DNA from: Hyphomicrobiales bacterium
GTDB taxonomy: Bacteria > Pseudomonadota > Alphaproteobacteria > Rhizobiales > Kaistiaceae
Reading direction: 5' to 3'
Assembly: GCA_017305635.1 (NCBI GenBank)
Contig: JAFKKF010000010.1
Span: forward strand, 1-64,000
Length of the DNA: 64,000 nt
The notes under the pieces are model-generated. The model had not been told where the DNA came from and ran no database searches. It saw only the letters and a program-made list of their open reading frames with translations. The translations under genes were made by a program, and so were the position numbers. This document shows positions 16,890 to 26,324 of this stretch, in pieces (positions within the stretch are counted from its first letter, which is position 1; each line of letters starts with the position of its first letter).

Positions 16890-17075
16890 ATGCCTGAAGT
16901 CGTCGTCTACGCCGTTGCCGGGCGCACGCCCGAGCAGAAGCGCGGCCTGATGAAGGACATCACCGACGCGGTGGTGAAGAACCTCGGCGTGAGCCCGGAG
17001 GTCGTCGTGGTCAGCATCGTCGAGACGGCGAAGACCGACAAGGCGAGGGGCGGCATCCCCTTCTCCGAGCGCTGA
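16890..17075 (+). CDS. 4-oxalocrotonate tautomerase-family enzyme
   Basis: A 61-residue protein with the tautomerase hallmark: after Met removal the N-terminus is Pro1 ([13 protein letters not shown]), the catalytic base. It has the usual [18 protein letters not shown] helix and a C-terminal GGIPFSER. The family catalyses keto-enol tautomerisation of dicarboxylic intermediates, forming hexamers. The physiological substrate cannot be told. It sits 11 bases before rimO on the same strand and may be cotranscribed. Confidence 0.88.
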   Translation: MPEVVVYAVAGRTPEQKRGLMKDITDAVVKNLGVSPEVVVVSIVETAKTDKARGGIPFSER

Positions 17076-17086
17076 GCCGCCGGTCC

Positions 17087-18403
17087 ATGTCCGCGCAGGC
17101 GCCCCGCATCTCGTTCGTCAGCCTCGGCTGCCCGAAGGCGCTGGTCGATTCCGAGCGCATCCTCACGCATCTCCGCGCCGAGGGCTACGAGATCAGCAAG
17201 CGCCATGACGGCGCCGACGTCGTGATCGTCAATACCTGCGGCTTCCTCGACAGCGCCAAGGCGGAATCGCTGGAGGCGATCGGCACGGCCATGGCCGAGA
17301 ACGGCCGCGTCATCGTCACCGGCTGCATGGGCGCGGAGCCGGGACAGATCAGCGACAAGTTTCCCGACCTGCTCGCGATCACCGGGCCGCAGCAATATGA
17401 GAGCGTGGTCGGCGCGGTGCACAAGGCGGTACCGCCGGCGCACAAGCCTTTCATCGACCTGGTGCCCGAACAGGGCATCAAGCTGACCCCGCGGCACTAC
17501 GCCTACCTGAAGATCTCGGAAGGCTGCAACAACCGCTGCACCTTCTGCATCATCCCGAAGCTGCGCGGCGATCTCGTATCGCGCCCGGCGGCGGACGTGC
17601 TCCGCGAGGCCGAGAAGCTGGTCAAGGCCGGCGTGAAGGAGCTGCTGGTCATCTCGCAGGACACCAGCGCCTACGGCCTCGACATCAAGTACGCGACCAG
17701 CGTCTGGCGCGAGCGCGAGGTGCGGGCGAAGTTCCTCGACCTGTCTCGCGAACTCGGCGAGCTCGGCGTCTGGGTGCGCCTCCACTACGTCTATCCCTAC
17801 CCGCATGTCGACGAGGTCATCCCGCTGATGGCCGAAGGCAAGGTCCTCCCCTACCTGGACATCCCTTTCCAGCATGCGGCGCCGAGCGTGCTCAAGGCGA
17901 TGCGGCGGCCGGCGGCGCAGGCGAAGACGCTCGACCGTATCCACAAGTGGCGTGAGATCTGCCCGGAGCTCGCCATCCGCTCGACCTTCATCGTCGGCTT
18001 TCCCGGCGAGACGGATGCCGATTTCGAGGAACTGCTCGCCTGGCTGGAGGAAGCCAAGCTCGACCGCGTCGGCTGCTTCCGCTTCGAGCCGGTCGACGGC
18101 GCCGCCGCCAATGGGCTGGCCGATCCGGTGCCGCAGGAGGTCAAGGACCAGCGCTGGCACCGGCTCATGCAGGCGCAGCAGGCGATCAGCGCACGGAAGC
18201 TGAAGCAGAAGGTCGGCAGCCGCATCAAGGTGATCGTCGACGAAAGCGCCGGCCGCACCGCCAAGGGCCGCTCCATGGCCGATGCGCCCGAGATCGACGG
18301 TGCGGTGCATATCCAGAGCCCGCTGCCGATCCGCGCCGGCGACATCGTCACCGTGAAGGTCGACCGCTCCGACGCCTACGACCTGTTCGGGCAGGTGGGT
18401 TAG
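17087..18403 (+). CDS. rimO: Ribosomal protein S12 methylthiotransferase RimO
   Basis: A 438-residue radical-SAM methylthiotransferase that modifies an aspartate of ribosomal protein S12. The N-terminal MTTase domain has Cys15, Cys51 and Cys80 ([23 protein letters not shown]) for the auxiliary cluster. The radical-SAM cluster is CNNRCTFC (147-154), followed by [12 protein letters not shown], and a C-terminal TRAM-like region begins about residue 370. The start of the motif run ([20 protein letters not shown]) distinguishes RimO from MiaB. Length is normal for the family. Confidence 0.96.
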   Translation: MSAQAPRISFVSLGCPKALVDSERILTHLRAEGYEISKRHDGADVVIVNTCGFLDSAKAESLEAIGTAMAENGRVIVTGCMGAEPGQISDKFPDLLAITGPQQYESVVGAVHKAVPPAHKPFIDLVPEQGIKLTPRHYAYLKISEGCNNRCTFCIIPKLRGDLVSRPAADVLREAEKLVKAGVKELLVISQDTSAYGLDIKYATSVWREREVRAKFLDLSRELGELGVWVRLHYVYPYPHVDEVIPLMAEGKVLPYLDIPFQHAAPSVLKAMRRPAAQAKTLDRIHKWREICPELAIRSTFIVGFPGETDADFEELLAWLEEAKLDRVGCFRFEPVDGAAANGLADPVPQEVKDQRWHRLMQAQQAISARKLKQKVGSRIKVIVDESAGRTAKGRSMADAPEIDGAVHIQSPLPIRAGDIVTVKVDRSDAYDLFGQVG

Positions 18404-18435
18404 GCCTGCGCTCCGCAGGGCGGTGACGTCGCCGT

Positions 18436-18494
18436 CTTCATGCGCCCCCTCCACTGGTGTTGCCGTCCCCCTCCCCCCGCTTCGCAGGGGAGGC
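18436..18494. repeat. Dispersed palindromic repeat, copy A
   Basis: Begins CTTCATGCGCCCCCTCCAC and ends with a C-rich/G-rich hairpin around GCTTCGC. The same start and hairpin pattern recur at 26351-26404 and 48315-48450. It fills the gap between the convergent rimO and allC-like genes and may double as their terminator. A separate small hairpin, CCTGCG-CTC-CGCAGG, lies at 18405-18419. Confidence 0.7.
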
Positions 18495-19757
18495 CTACCC
18501 CGCCCTCTCCCGCGCGATCTCGAGGATCGTCTGGATCAGCGCCTCGACCGCCAGCCCGAGGTCGTCGATGGTGACGAATTCGAGCGGGTTGTGGCTGATG
18601 CCGGCGTGGCAGCGGACGAAGATCATGCCGATGCCGGTAAGCTTCACCATGGCCTGGCCGTCATGGCCGGCGCCTGACATGAGCTCGCGCGGGCGCGCGC
18701 CGGTGGTCTCGGCGATTGCCGCCGCAATGGCCTCGCGGAGCCACGGCGCGCAGGTCGCGACCGGCTTCTCGTGCACCGTCTCCATGGTGACCACCACGCC
18801 GCGGCGGGCGCCGATGGCGGCGAGGCCCTGGCGTATGTCGGCGGCCGCCCCGATGCGCGCGTCATCATCGGCGGCGCGGACATCGAGGCTGAGGTGGACC
18901 TCGCCGGGGATGACGTTGCTGGCGCCGGGGAGCACGCGCATCTCGCCGACGGTAGCGACGAGCGAATGCCTGGCGCCCTTGCGGGCGATTTCCTCGATGA
19001 GGGCGACGACCTCGGCGGCGGCGGCGAGCGCATCGTGGCGTATGGCCATGGGCACCGTGCCGGCATGGCCGGCCTCGCCCTTGACCGTGAGGCGATAGCG
19101 GCCCTGGCTGGCAATGGCCGTGACCACGCCGAGCGGCTCGCCGGCCTGCTCGAGCACCGGCCCCTGCTCGATGTGCAGCTCGACATAGCCGACCACGTCC
19201 CGCGGCCTGCAGGCTTCCGCGGCAAGCGCCTCGGGGTCGCCGCCGAAAGCGAGCAGCGCGTCGCGGAAGCTGATGCCATCGGCATCGACCATGTCGAGCA
19301 TGGAAGGGTCGAGGATGCCGGCGACGGTCGAGGAGCTGGACAGCGTCTTCGGGAACCGCACGCCCTCCTCGTCGCCGAAGGCGAGGATCTCGACGCCGAA
19401 AGGAAGGACGATGCCGCGCGCGCGGATTTCTTCCAGCGCGACGATGCCGGCGATGACGCCGAGCGGCCCGTCATAGCGGCCGGCATCGATCACGGTGTCG
19501 ATATGCGAGCCGATCAGGAGCTTCTTGCCGGCGGGCGCGTCCTCGCCGGGAGCCGGGCGGAGGCCACGCATGGTGCCGGCGGCATCCATCCGTACGGTGA
19601 GCCCGGCGGCACGCATCCATTCGCCGACGAGATCGGCGGCACGGCGGTGCTCCGGCGTCAGGAAGAGACGCACCAGCCGGTCCGGCTCGGCCGAGATCGC
19701 GGCAAGCGCGTCGACCATGCCTTGCGTCCGTTCGCCGAGCTCGCGGGTGGTGCTCAT
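18495..19757 (-). CDS. M20-family Zn amidohydrolase (allantoate amidohydrolase/ureidoglycolate type)
   Basis: A 420-residue metallohydrolase of the hydantoinase/carbamoylase (M20) family. Metal-site motifs are present: GSHIDTV with a following DGPLGV (His and bridging Asp), FGDEEGVRF (Glu general base and metal Glu), ELHIEQGPVLE and, near the C-terminus, SGAGHDGQAM. Last in the purine-degradation cluster and overlapping uraD by 4 bases (ATGA), it most likely removes ammonia from allantoate (AllC-like). The family also includes N-carbamoyl-amino-acid hydrolases (HyuC), so the exact substrate is inferred from context. Confidence 0.88.
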   Translation of the reverse strand: MSTTRELGERTQGMVDALAAISAEPDRLVRLFLTPEHRRAADLVGEWMRAAGLTVRMDAAGTMRGLRPAPGEDAPAGKKLLIGSHIDTVIDAGRYDGPLGVIAGIVALEEIRARGIVLPFGVEILAFGDEEGVRFPKTLSSSSTVAGILDPSMLDMVDADGISFRDALLAFGGDPEALAAEACRPRDVVGYVELHIEQGPVLEQAGEPLGVVTAIASQGRYRLTVKGEAGHAGTVPMAIRHDALAAAAEVVALIEEIARKGARHSLVATVGEMRVLPGASNVIPGEVHLSLDVRAADDDARIGAAADIRQGLAAIGARRGVVVTMETVHEKPVATCAPWLREAIAAAIAETTGARPRELMSGAGHDGQAMVKLTGIGMIFVRCHAGISHNPLEFVTIDDLGLAVEALIQTILEIARERAG

Positions 19758-20266
19758 GGCTCGACGCGATCCTCGAGGCGGAAGCGGATTATGCGAGCGA
19801 CCTGGGCCAACGCCGTCCGGAACTCGACGTCGGGCGGATTGTCCTTGCGCGCCTCGAAGCCGGCGAGGATGTCGTGCTTGGTGGCGCCGCGCACGGCGAA
19901 GATGAAGGGGATGCCGTTCCGCTCACGGTAGGCCGCGTTCATCGCAGTGAAGCGGGCGAACTCGTCGGGGGTAAGCTGGTCGAGGCCGGCACCGGCCTGC
20001 TCGCGCCGCGAATCCTCGGTGAGATCGCCGGCAATGGCCGCGCGGCCGGCAAGGTCGGGATGGGCGGCGAGAAGCGCGCGCCGGTCCTTCTCGCCAGCCG
20101 TCTCCATGGCCGCAACGAAGGCGGCGATCATGTCGTCGCGCGAGAGAAAAGGACGCGCCTTTGCCGCCTTCTCGGCGACCCAGGGCGAATGTTCGGCGAC
20201 ATCGCCGAAGCGCGCAACGAAGCGCGCGGGGCTGAGGTCGTTGATTTCGGCGAGCGGGATCGGCAC
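19754..20266 (-). CDS. uraD: OHCU decarboxylase (2-oxo-4-hydroxy-4-carboxy-5-ureidoimidazoline decarboxylase)
   Basis: A 170-residue all-helical enzyme that converts OHCU to S-allantoin, the last step of urate breakdown. Seen are VAEHSPWVAEKA with the catalytic His, AAHPDLAGR, the EQAGAGLDQLTPDEFARFTAMNAAYRERNGIPFIFAV core and a C-terminal ARIIRFRLEDRV. The start is GTG at 20264-20266 after AGGAAAGGG. It lies 9 bases after puuD and overlaps the downstream hydrolase. Confidence 0.95.
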   Translation of the reverse strand: MPIPLAEINDLSPARFVARFGDVAEHSPWVAEKAAKARPFLSRDDMIAAFVAAMETAGEKDRRALLAAHPDLAGRAAIAGDLTEDSRREQAGAGLDQLTPDEFARFTAMNAAYRERNGIPFIFAVRGATKHDILAGFEARKDNPPDVEFRTALAQVARIIRFRLEDRVEP

Positions 20267-20275
20267 GGCCCTTTC

Positions 20276-21457
20276 CTACTGCGCCGCCAGCCAGGCGCCA
20301 AGCTTCTGCCGCTCCTCGGGGGTCATGCCCGTCTCGTTGCCGAGCGGCATGGTGGTCGAGTTGACCGCCTGGGCCAGCACCTGGTCCTTGTGCAGGCGGA
20401 TCTGGTCGAGCCCGGTGAGGACGACGCCCTTCGGCGGCGCATCGAAGCCCTCGTGGCTCGGCTTGTCGGCATGGCACATGATGCAATGCTTGCCGACGAT
20501 CGCCAGGACCTCGGAATCGGAAACCTGCATTCCGGCCGGGGCCGCCGGTGCCTGCGGCGCGGTGACGTAGATCGCCCAGGCGAGCGCGATCGCCATGACC
20601 GGCAGGGTCCAGGCGATCTGGCCGAAATGGTCGCCGGCATCATGGCGGTTGAGGAAGTGCCGCGCCGAGCCGCCGATGACGAGGATGAGCGCGACGATCA
20701 GCCAGGGATGCGGATGGCCGGTCAGCATCGGATAGTGATTGCTGACCATCATGAGGAGGACCGGCAGCGTCAGGTAGTTGTTGTGGACCGAGCGCTGCTT
20801 GCCGATCGCGCCGAGGCGCGGGTCGGGCGCCTGGCCGGCGAGCAGCGATGCGGTGATCTTCTTCTGGTTCGGGATGATGATGCCGAAGACGTTGACCGCC
20901 ATGATCGTGCCGACGAAGGCGCCGACATGGATGAGCGCGCCGCGGCCGGAAAAGACGCTGCCGAAGAAGGCCGAGGCGACCACGATCAGGACGAAGAGCA
21001 GGACCGCCAGCAGGAGCGTGTTGCGGCCGAGCGGCGACTTGCAGAGCCGGTCGTAGATGAACCAGCCGGCGACCAGGCTGAGGATCGAGATGACCACCGC
21101 CTCGTCGGGCAGGAGCGGCATCACCGACTTGTCGATGAGAAAGGCGCTGGCGTTCCAGTAATACTGGACGCAGAGCAGCCCGAAGCCGGTGACCCAGGTG
21201 AGGTAGGCCTCCCACTTGAACCAGATGAGGTCGGGCGGCAGGGAGGCCGGCGCGACCAGGTATTTCTGCACGTGGTAGAAGCCGCCGCCGTGGACCTCCC
21301 AGGCGGTGCCATAGACGCCTTCGGGCATGGCCTCGCGCTTGCGCAACCCGAGGTCGAGGGCGATGAAATAAAACGAGGTGCCGATCCAGCCGATGCCCAC
21401 CACGAGATGGGCCCAGCGGATCAGGAGGTTCAGCCAGTCGGCGATGAAGGCGGACAT
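20276..21457 (-). CDS. puuD: Membrane urate hydroxylase PuuD with cytochrome c domain
   Basis: A 393-residue protein: about nine membrane segments (residues ~5-305) in a urate-hydroxylase domain, then a C-terminal cytochrome c domain with one CxxCH heme site (Cys325, Cys328, His329) and a distal Met in STTMPLGN. PuuD oxidises urate to 5-hydroxyisourate using the respiratory chain rather than oxygen-dependent uricase. The motif WAHLVVGIGWIGTSFYF near the N-terminus is typical. In this cluster it links xanthine dehydrogenase to uraH and uraD. A 166-base gap rich in hairpins precedes it. Confidence 0.94.
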   Translation of the reverse strand: MSAFIADWLNLLIRWAHLVVGIGWIGTSFYFIALDLGLRKREAMPEGVYGTAWEVHGGGFYHVQKYLVAPASLPPDLIWFKWEAYLTWVTGFGLLCVQYYWNASAFLIDKSVMPLLPDEAVVISILSLVAGWFIYDRLCKSPLGRNTLLLAVLLFVLIVVASAFFGSVFSGRGALIHVGAFVGTIMAVNVFGIIIPNQKKITASLLAGQAPDPRLGAIGKQRSVHNNYLTLPVLLMMVSNHYPMLTGHPHPWLIVALILVIGGSARHFLNRHDAGDHFGQIAWTLPVMAIALAWAIYVTAPQAPAAPAGMQVSDSEVLAIVGKHCIMCHADKPSHEGFDAPPKGVVLTGLDQIRLHKDQVLAQAVNSTTMPLGNETGMTPEERQKLGAWLAAQ

Positions 21458-21493
21458 TGTTCAGGCAGGTTCCCGGTAAGTCGTCGTTCCGTG

Positions 21494-21604
21494 CGCGGTG
21501 CAGCGCCTTTTGCGCCGCACCGCGGACACGGGACCTCGTTCATCAGGGCAACAGAGGTTCCGGGTCGGCAGCGCACCACTTCGTGCTGCGCTCCCGCCCG
21601 GAAC
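21494..21604 (-). repeat. Two strong inverted repeats between the BMP gene and puuD
   Basis: The first (21494-21524) is a 12-13 bp stem with one mismatch and a CTTTT loop, GCGGTGCAGCGC pairing with GCGCCGCACCGC. The second (21557-21604) has outer arms GTTCCGGG / CCCGGAAC enclosing a further interrupted stem. Neither has a clear T-tract on the minus strand. They sit just 3' of the binding-protein gene inside the operon. Confidence 0.65.
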
Positions 21605-21623
21605 GACGTTCCCTGATCAGCCC

Positions 21624-22685
21624 CTATTGCGGGAACTTGTCGTCGATGCCCTTGACGTACCAGTTCATGCCGAGGAGCACGCCGTCGTCGATCGGGCCGG
21701 CGTCGGAGCCGTCCTGCTTCAGCACCTTGCCGCGGAAGGGAAGGAGCGGATCGGCCGTGATCTTGGCTTCCGTGTCCTTGGCCATGGCGGCGACGTCATC
21801 GGGCATGTTCAGGTAGGGGGCCATGATGAGCATCTTTTCCTTCAGGCCTTCCCAGCTCTGCTGGGACTTCCAGGTGCCGTCGAGGACCGCCTTGACGCGC
21901 TCCACGTAGTACGGACCCCAGTTGTCCTCGATGGCCGTGAGCTGGGCCTTCGGGGCGAAGGAGCTCATGTCGTGCGCCTGGCCGAAGCCATGCAGCCCGC
22001 GCTCCTCGGCGATCTGCAGCGGCGCCGGCGAGTCGGTGTGCTGAACGATGATGTCGGCGCCCTGGTCGAAGAGGGCCTTGGCGGCGTCGCCTTCCTTGCC
22101 CGGGTCGAACCAGGAGTTCACCCACACGATCTTGACCTTGAAGTCGGGATTGATCGACTGGGCGCCGAGCATGAAGGTGTTGATGCCCATGATGACTTCC
22201 GGGATCGGGACGGAGACGATGTAGCCGGCGGTGCCGGTCTTCGACATCTTCGCGGCGATCTGCCCGATGATGTAGCGGCCCTGGTAGAAGCGCGCATTGT
22301 AGGTGGTCACGTTGTCGGCGGTCTTGAAGCCGGTGGCGTGCTCGAACTTCACGTCCGGATACTTGGCCGCGACCTTGATGGTCTGGTCCATGAAGCCGAA
22401 CGAGGTCGTGAATATGATCTTGCAGCCGCTGCGGGCGAGGCGCTCGATCACGCGCTCGGCGTCGGGGCCCTCCGGCACGCTCTCGACGTAGGAGGTCTCG
22501 ACCTTGTCGCCGAGCTCCTTGTCGACCAGCTGGCGGCCCTTGTCATGGCCTTCGGAATAGCCGCCGTCATTATGCGGGCCGACATAGACCCAGCAGGCCT
22601 TCAGCTTGTCGGCGGCGCTTGCCGATCCGGCCGCCGCGGCGACCATCAGCGCGGCGCCCGCGGCCGCTGCCAGTAGCTTCTTCAT
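21624..22685 (-). CDS. BMP-family (basic membrane protein) ABC substrate-binding protein
   Basis: A 353-residue periplasmic protein of the BMP/Med family, which binds nucleosides or purines. Residues 1-24 form a signal peptide ending GSASA-AD, with no lipobox Cys. Family motifs include CWVYVGPHNDGGYSEGHDKGR, IIFTTSFGFMD, YQGRYIIGQIAAKMSKTGTAGYIVSVPIPEV and ADIIVQHTDSPAPLQIAEERGLHGFG. The ATG follows AGGGAGAA. With the two permeases and the double ATPase upstream it forms a complete importer. The purine-catabolic setting suggests xanthine, hypoxanthine, guanine or urate-type ligands. Confidence 0.93.
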   Translation of the reverse strand: MKKLLAAAAGAALMVAAAAGSASAADKLKACWVYVGPHNDGGYSEGHDKGRQLVDKELGDKVETSYVESVPEGPDAERVIERLARSGCKIIFTTSFGFMDQTIKVAAKYPDVKFEHATGFKTADNVTTYNARFYQGRYIIGQIAAKMSKTGTAGYIVSVPIPEVIMGINTFMLGAQSINPDFKVKIVWVNSWFDPGKEGDAAKALFDQGADIIVQHTDSPAPLQIAEERGLHGFGQAHDMSSFAPKAQLTAIEDNWGPYYVERVKAVLDGTWKSQQSWEGLKEKMLIMAPYLNMPDDVAAMAKDTEAKITADPLLPFRGKVLKQDGSDAGPIDDGVLLGMNWYVKGIDDKFPQ

Positions 22686-22748
22686 CGGTGCATTCTCCCT
22701 GTTGGTAGTCAGATGCCGTGAAATCTAGCAAAATTTGCGCCGGCTTAC

Positions 22749-23669
22749 CTATCGGTCCGGGACGAAGGATTGTCCCAGGCAGGCGGGCGTGTTGATGCGC
22801 AGCAGCGTTCGGTTCCGCGATATGACGACGAGCACGACGATGGTCGTAAGATACGGAAGCATCGAGAGAAATTGCGACGGGATGCCGACTCCGATGCCCT
22901 GCAGGTAGAGGGCGAGGTAGGAGACCGCGCCGAAGAGCAGCGCGCCGACGACGAGGCGCCCGGGCAGCCAGGCGGCGAAGACGACGAGCGCGAGCGCGAT
23001 CCAGCCGCGGCCCGCCGTCATGTTGGGCGTCCATTGCGGCGTATAGACCAGCGACAGGTAGCCACCGGCGAGCCCTGCACAGGCGCCGCCGAAGAGGACG
23101 GCAAGGAAACGGACGCGGATGACCTTGTAGCCGAGGGCATGGGCGGAGACGTGGTTGTCGCCGACGGCCCGGAGCACGAGGCCGCCCCGCGTGCGGAAGA
23201 TGAAGTACCAGACGGCAATGACCAGCGCCCAGGCGAGATAGGTCATGAAGTCCTGGGCGAAGAAGATGCGGCCGACGAGCGGTATGTCGCTGAGGCCGGG
23301 AATGTAGAGCTTCGGCATGCCCGGGCCCGGCACGCCGACGAAGGCGTCGCCGATGAGGGCGGAGAGGCCGAGGCCGAAGAGGGTGAGCGCGAGGCCCGAG
23401 GCGACCTGGTTGGTCACCAGGCCGAGGGTCAGCAGGCCGAACAGGAAGGCGATGACCATGCCGCCGAGGATGGCGGCGAGCACGCCGAGCATAGGCATGC
23501 CGGTGAGGTTGGCGGCAGCGAAGCCGCAGACCGCCCCGACGGCCATCATGCCCTCGACGCCGAGGTTGAGGACGCCGGAACGCTCGGTGACCAGCTCGCC
23601 GAGCGCCGCCAGCAGGAGCGGCGTCGATGCCGTGATAATGGTGAGGAGCGGTCCCTCAAGCCCTTCCAT
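22749..23669 (-). CDS. Nucleoside/purine ABC transporter permease (second)
   Basis: A 306-residue BPD_transp_2 permease with about eight membrane segments, of the NupQ/YufQ type. The N-terminus LLTIITASTPLLLAALGELVTERSGVLNLGVEGMM carries the glycine- and glutamate-bearing motif of this group, and GDNHVSAHALGYKVIRVRFLAVLFGGACAGLAGG is the coupling region. It overlaps the preceding permease gene by 14 bases. It forms the pore together with the other permease. Confidence 0.92.
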   Translation of the reverse strand: MEGLEGPLLTIITASTPLLLAALGELVTERSGVLNLGVEGMMAVGAVCGFAAANLTGMPMLGVLAAILGGMVIAFLFGLLTLGLVTNQVASGLALTLFGLGLSALIGDAFVGVPGPGMPKLYIPGLSDIPLVGRIFFAQDFMTYLAWALVIAVWYFIFRTRGGLVLRAVGDNHVSAHALGYKVIRVRFLAVLFGGACAGLAGGYLSLVYTPQWTPNMTAGRGWIALALVVFAAWLPGRLVVGALLFGAVSYLALYLQGIGVGIPSQFLSMLPYLTTIVVLVVISRNRTLLRINTPACLGQSFVPDR

Positions 23670-24753
23670 GCTTCGCCTCCCCGGCCGGATGCTGGCCCGT
23701 CCGGACGAACCGGATGCGGTAGTAGATGAGCGTGTCGCAGGCGAGGACGAAGAAGAGCAGCATGCCCTGGAAGACGCGCGTGATCTGGTCGGAGATGCCG
23801 AGCGCGATCTGCATCCCCTCGCCGCCGAGATAGGAGAGCGCGAGCAGGAGGCCGGCGAAGAAGATGCCGATCGGGTTCAGCCGGCCGAGGAAGGCGACAA
23901 TGATGCCGGTGAAGCCATAGCCGGGGGAAACTGTGGTCCTCAGCATCCCGATCGGCCCGGCGACCTCGCAGATGCCGGCGAGGCCGGCAAGGCCGCCGGA
24001 AACGAGGAAGGTGAGCAGGATCATCCGGTTCTGGCTGAAGCCGGCAAAGGCCCCTGCCCGCGGCGCCTGGCCAAGCACCGATATCTGGAAGCCGGTCAGG
24101 GTTCGCCGCAGCACGAACCAGGCGACGATGACGGCGACCACGGCGAAGACCAGGCTGATGCGTACGTCGCTGCCGACGAGGACGGGCAGAACCTGCCCGC
24201 CGTCGAAGGGGCGGCTGTCGGGGAAGTTGTGGCCCTCCGGGTTGCGCCAGGGCCCGCGCGCCAGCCAGTCGAGAAAGAGCTGGGCGACATAGACCAGCAT
24301 CAAGCTCGTCAGGATCTCGTTGGCGCCGAAACGGATCTTCAGGAGCGCCGGAATGGCGGCATAGAGCATGCCCCCGAGGACGCCCATGACGAGCATCGCG
24401 ACCATTACCTCGGGGCCGTTCCAGCCGGGCACGAGGATGGGGAAGACCGAGCCGGCAATGGCGCCGGCGGCGAATTGACCCTCGGCGCCGATGTTCCAGT
24501 TGTTCGCGAGGTAGCAAAGCGAGAGGCCGACGGCGACGAGGATGATCGGCACCGCCTTGACGAAGAGCGCCTCGATCGACCAGCCCGCCGTCAGCGGCTC
24601 GATGAAATAGATGTAGAGCGCCTGGAGCGGATCGACGCCGATGGCGAGGAAGACGAAGAAGCCGGCAATGACCGTCAGCGCGATGGCGATGATCGGCGAG
24701 AGCACCACCATCGTCCTCGAGTGCTCGGGGCGGCGGATGAGCTCAATGCGCAT
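23656..24753 (-). CDS. Nucleoside/purine ABC transporter permease (first)
   Basis: A 365-residue BPD_transp_2 permease (NupP/YufP type) with about nine membrane segments. Typical stretches are VGLSLCYLANNWNIGAEGQ, ANEILTSLMLVYVAQL and GAFAGFSQNRMILLTFLVSGGLAGLAGICEV. The frame extends 24 codons further upstream, but the ATG at 24751-24753 gives the expected N-terminus MRIELIRRPEH and an 11-base overlap with the ATPase gene, in keeping with the tight operon. Confidence 0.91.
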   Translation of the reverse strand: MRIELIRRPEHSRTMVVLSPIIAIALTVIAGFFVFLAIGVDPLQALYIYFIEPLTAGWSIEALFVKAVPIILVAVGLSLCYLANNWNIGAEGQFAAGAIAGSVFPILVPGWNGPEVMVAMLVMGVLGGMLYAAIPALLKIRFGANEILTSLMLVYVAQLFLDWLARGPWRNPEGHNFPDSRPFDGGQVLPVLVGSDVRISLVFAVVAVIVAWFVLRRTLTGFQISVLGQAPRAGAFAGFSQNRMILLTFLVSGGLAGLAGICEVAGPIGMLRTTVSPGYGFTGIIVAFLGRLNPIGIFFAGLLLALSYLGGEGMQIALGISDQITRVFQGMLLFFVLACDTLIYYRIRFVRTGQHPAGEAKHGRA

Positions 24754-26320
24754 GGGCCGCTCCTTCGCCGTGATGCGCGCCGCCCATGAGGAGGCCGATG
24801 CCTTCCCGCGTGATGCCGCGGGCATCGACGGGCGGCGACAGGCGGCCTTTCGAGATGACGGCGACGCGGTCGGATATTTCGAGGATCTCGTCGAGGTCCT
24901 GGCTGATCACCAGCACCGCCGCGCCCTGCCGGGCGAGGTCGATGAGCGCCTGGCGGATGGTGGTCGCGGCGCCGGCATCGACGCCCCATGTCGGCTGGCA
25001 GACTACCAGCACGCCAGGTTTGCGGTCGAATTCCCGGCCGACGACAAATTTCTGCAGGTTGCCCCCGGAGAGCGCGCTCGCCTCGGGATCGGGCGAGCCC
25101 TTGCGCACGTCGAAGAGCTGCGTGACGCGATCGACGACCTCGCGGGCGCCGGTGAAATTGACTACGCCGCTCTTCACCAGACCCTCGCGGGTGGCGTGGC
25201 GGGTGAGCACCACGTTGGAGGAGAGCTTCATGCGCGGCACGGCGCCATGGCCGAGGCGCTCCTCGGGCACGAAGGCGGCGTTCAGCCGGCGGCGGGTATT
25301 GACGCCGCGCCGTCCGCATTCGGCGCCGTCGATGCGCACGGCGCCCGGCGTGCCGGCGCGGGTCTCGCCGGAAATGGCGTCGAAGAGCTCGTCCTGCCCG
25401 TTGCCGGCGACGCCGGCGATGGAGACGATCTCGCCGCCGCGGACGTCGAGGCAGACGTCATCGAGCGCGATGGCGAAGGCATGCGGCCGCGGCAGGGAAA
25501 GGTGATCGACCGCGAGCCGGACGGGCGCGCTCGGGCTCGCCGGCGCGGGCGCTTGAAGCTGGCGCAGCTCGGCGCCGACCATGAGGCTCGCCAGCCGCGC
25601 CGCGGTCTCCTGCTGCGGGTCGCATTCGCCGACGACCTTGCCGTGGCGGAGGATCGTCGCGTGATGGCAGATCTGCTTCACCTCTTCCAGCCGGTGGCTG
25701 ATGTAGAGGACCGATTTCTTCTCGGCGACGAGGCGGTTCAGCGTCACGAAGAGGTCGTCCGCCTCCTGCGGCGTCAGCACCGAGGTCGGCTCGTCCATGA
25801 TGATGAGCTGCGGCTCCTGCAGGAGGCAGCGCACGATCTCGACCCGCTGGCGCTCGCCGACGGATAGGTCGGCGACCACCGAGCGCGGGTTGAGCGGCAG
25901 GCCGTATTCGGCCGAGACCTTCTCGATGCGGGCGCGGAGCTGGTTCATGGGCGGCGGATCGGCCAGCGCGAGCGCGATGTTCTCGGCGACGGTGAGCGCA
26001 TCGAAGAGCGAGAAGTGCTGGAACACCATGCCGATGCCGAGGGCGCGGGCGGCGGCCGGATTGGCGATGGCGACCGGTTTGCCCTTCCAGCGGATCTCGC
26101 CCCCGGTCGGCTGCAGGGCCCCGTAGAGGATCTTCACCAGCGTCGACTTGCCGGCCCCGTTCTCGCCGAGGAGCGCGTGGATCTCGCCGGGATGAATGGC
26201 GAAGTTGATGTCGTCATTCGCCCGGATGGTGGCGAAATCCTTGGTGATGCCGATCGCCGCCAACAGCGGCTCGCCCTTCGGCCGGTTGGGAAAATCGACC
26301 GCCCCTGCCCCCGTCGCCAT
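24743..26320 (-). CDS. Nucleoside/purine ABC transporter, double ATP-binding protein
   Basis: A 525-residue ATPase with two nucleotide-binding domains in tandem, as in NupA/YufO and RbsA. The first (about 18-245) has Walker A GENGAGKST, Q-loop VFQHF, signature LSVGERQ and Walker B LIIMDEP. The second (about 265-510) has a degenerate Walker A (IAGVAGNGQDEL), signature LSGGNLQ and Walker B VLVVCQP with a non-canonical Gln-Pro, so only the first site looks fully catalytic, which is normal for the family. It starts 4 bases after the xdhC stop. Confidence 0.93.
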   Translation of the reverse strand: MATGAGAVDFPNRPKGEPLLAAIGITKDFATIRANDDINFAIHPGEIHALLGENGAGKSTLVKILYGALQPTGGEIRWKGKPVAIANPAAARALGIGMVFQHFSLFDALTVAENIALALADPPPMNQLRARIEKVSAEYGLPLNPRSVVADLSVGERQRVEIVRCLLQEPQLIIMDEPTSVLTPQEADDLFVTLNRLVAEKKSVLYISHRLEEVKQICHHATILRHGKVVGECDPQQETAARLASLMVGAELRQLQAPAPASPSAPVRLAVDHLSLPRPHAFAIALDDVCLDVRGGEIVSIAGVAGNGQDELFDAISGETRAGTPGAVRIDGAECGRRGVNTRRRLNAAFVPEERLGHGAVPRMKLSSNVVLTRHATREGLVKSGVVNFTGAREVVDRVTQLFDVRKGSPDPEASALSGGNLQKFVVGREFDRKPGVLVVCQPTWGVDAGAATTIRQALIDLARQGAAVLVISQDLDEILEISDRVAVISKGRLSPPVDARGITREGIGLLMGGAHHGEGAAHAH

Positions 26321-26324
26321 GCCC

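Noticed and set aside
24743-26320. Non-canonical second nucleotide-binding site in the BMP-system ATPase as a sign of decay
   Set aside because: A degenerate Walker A in the C-terminal half is normal for this double-ATPase family.
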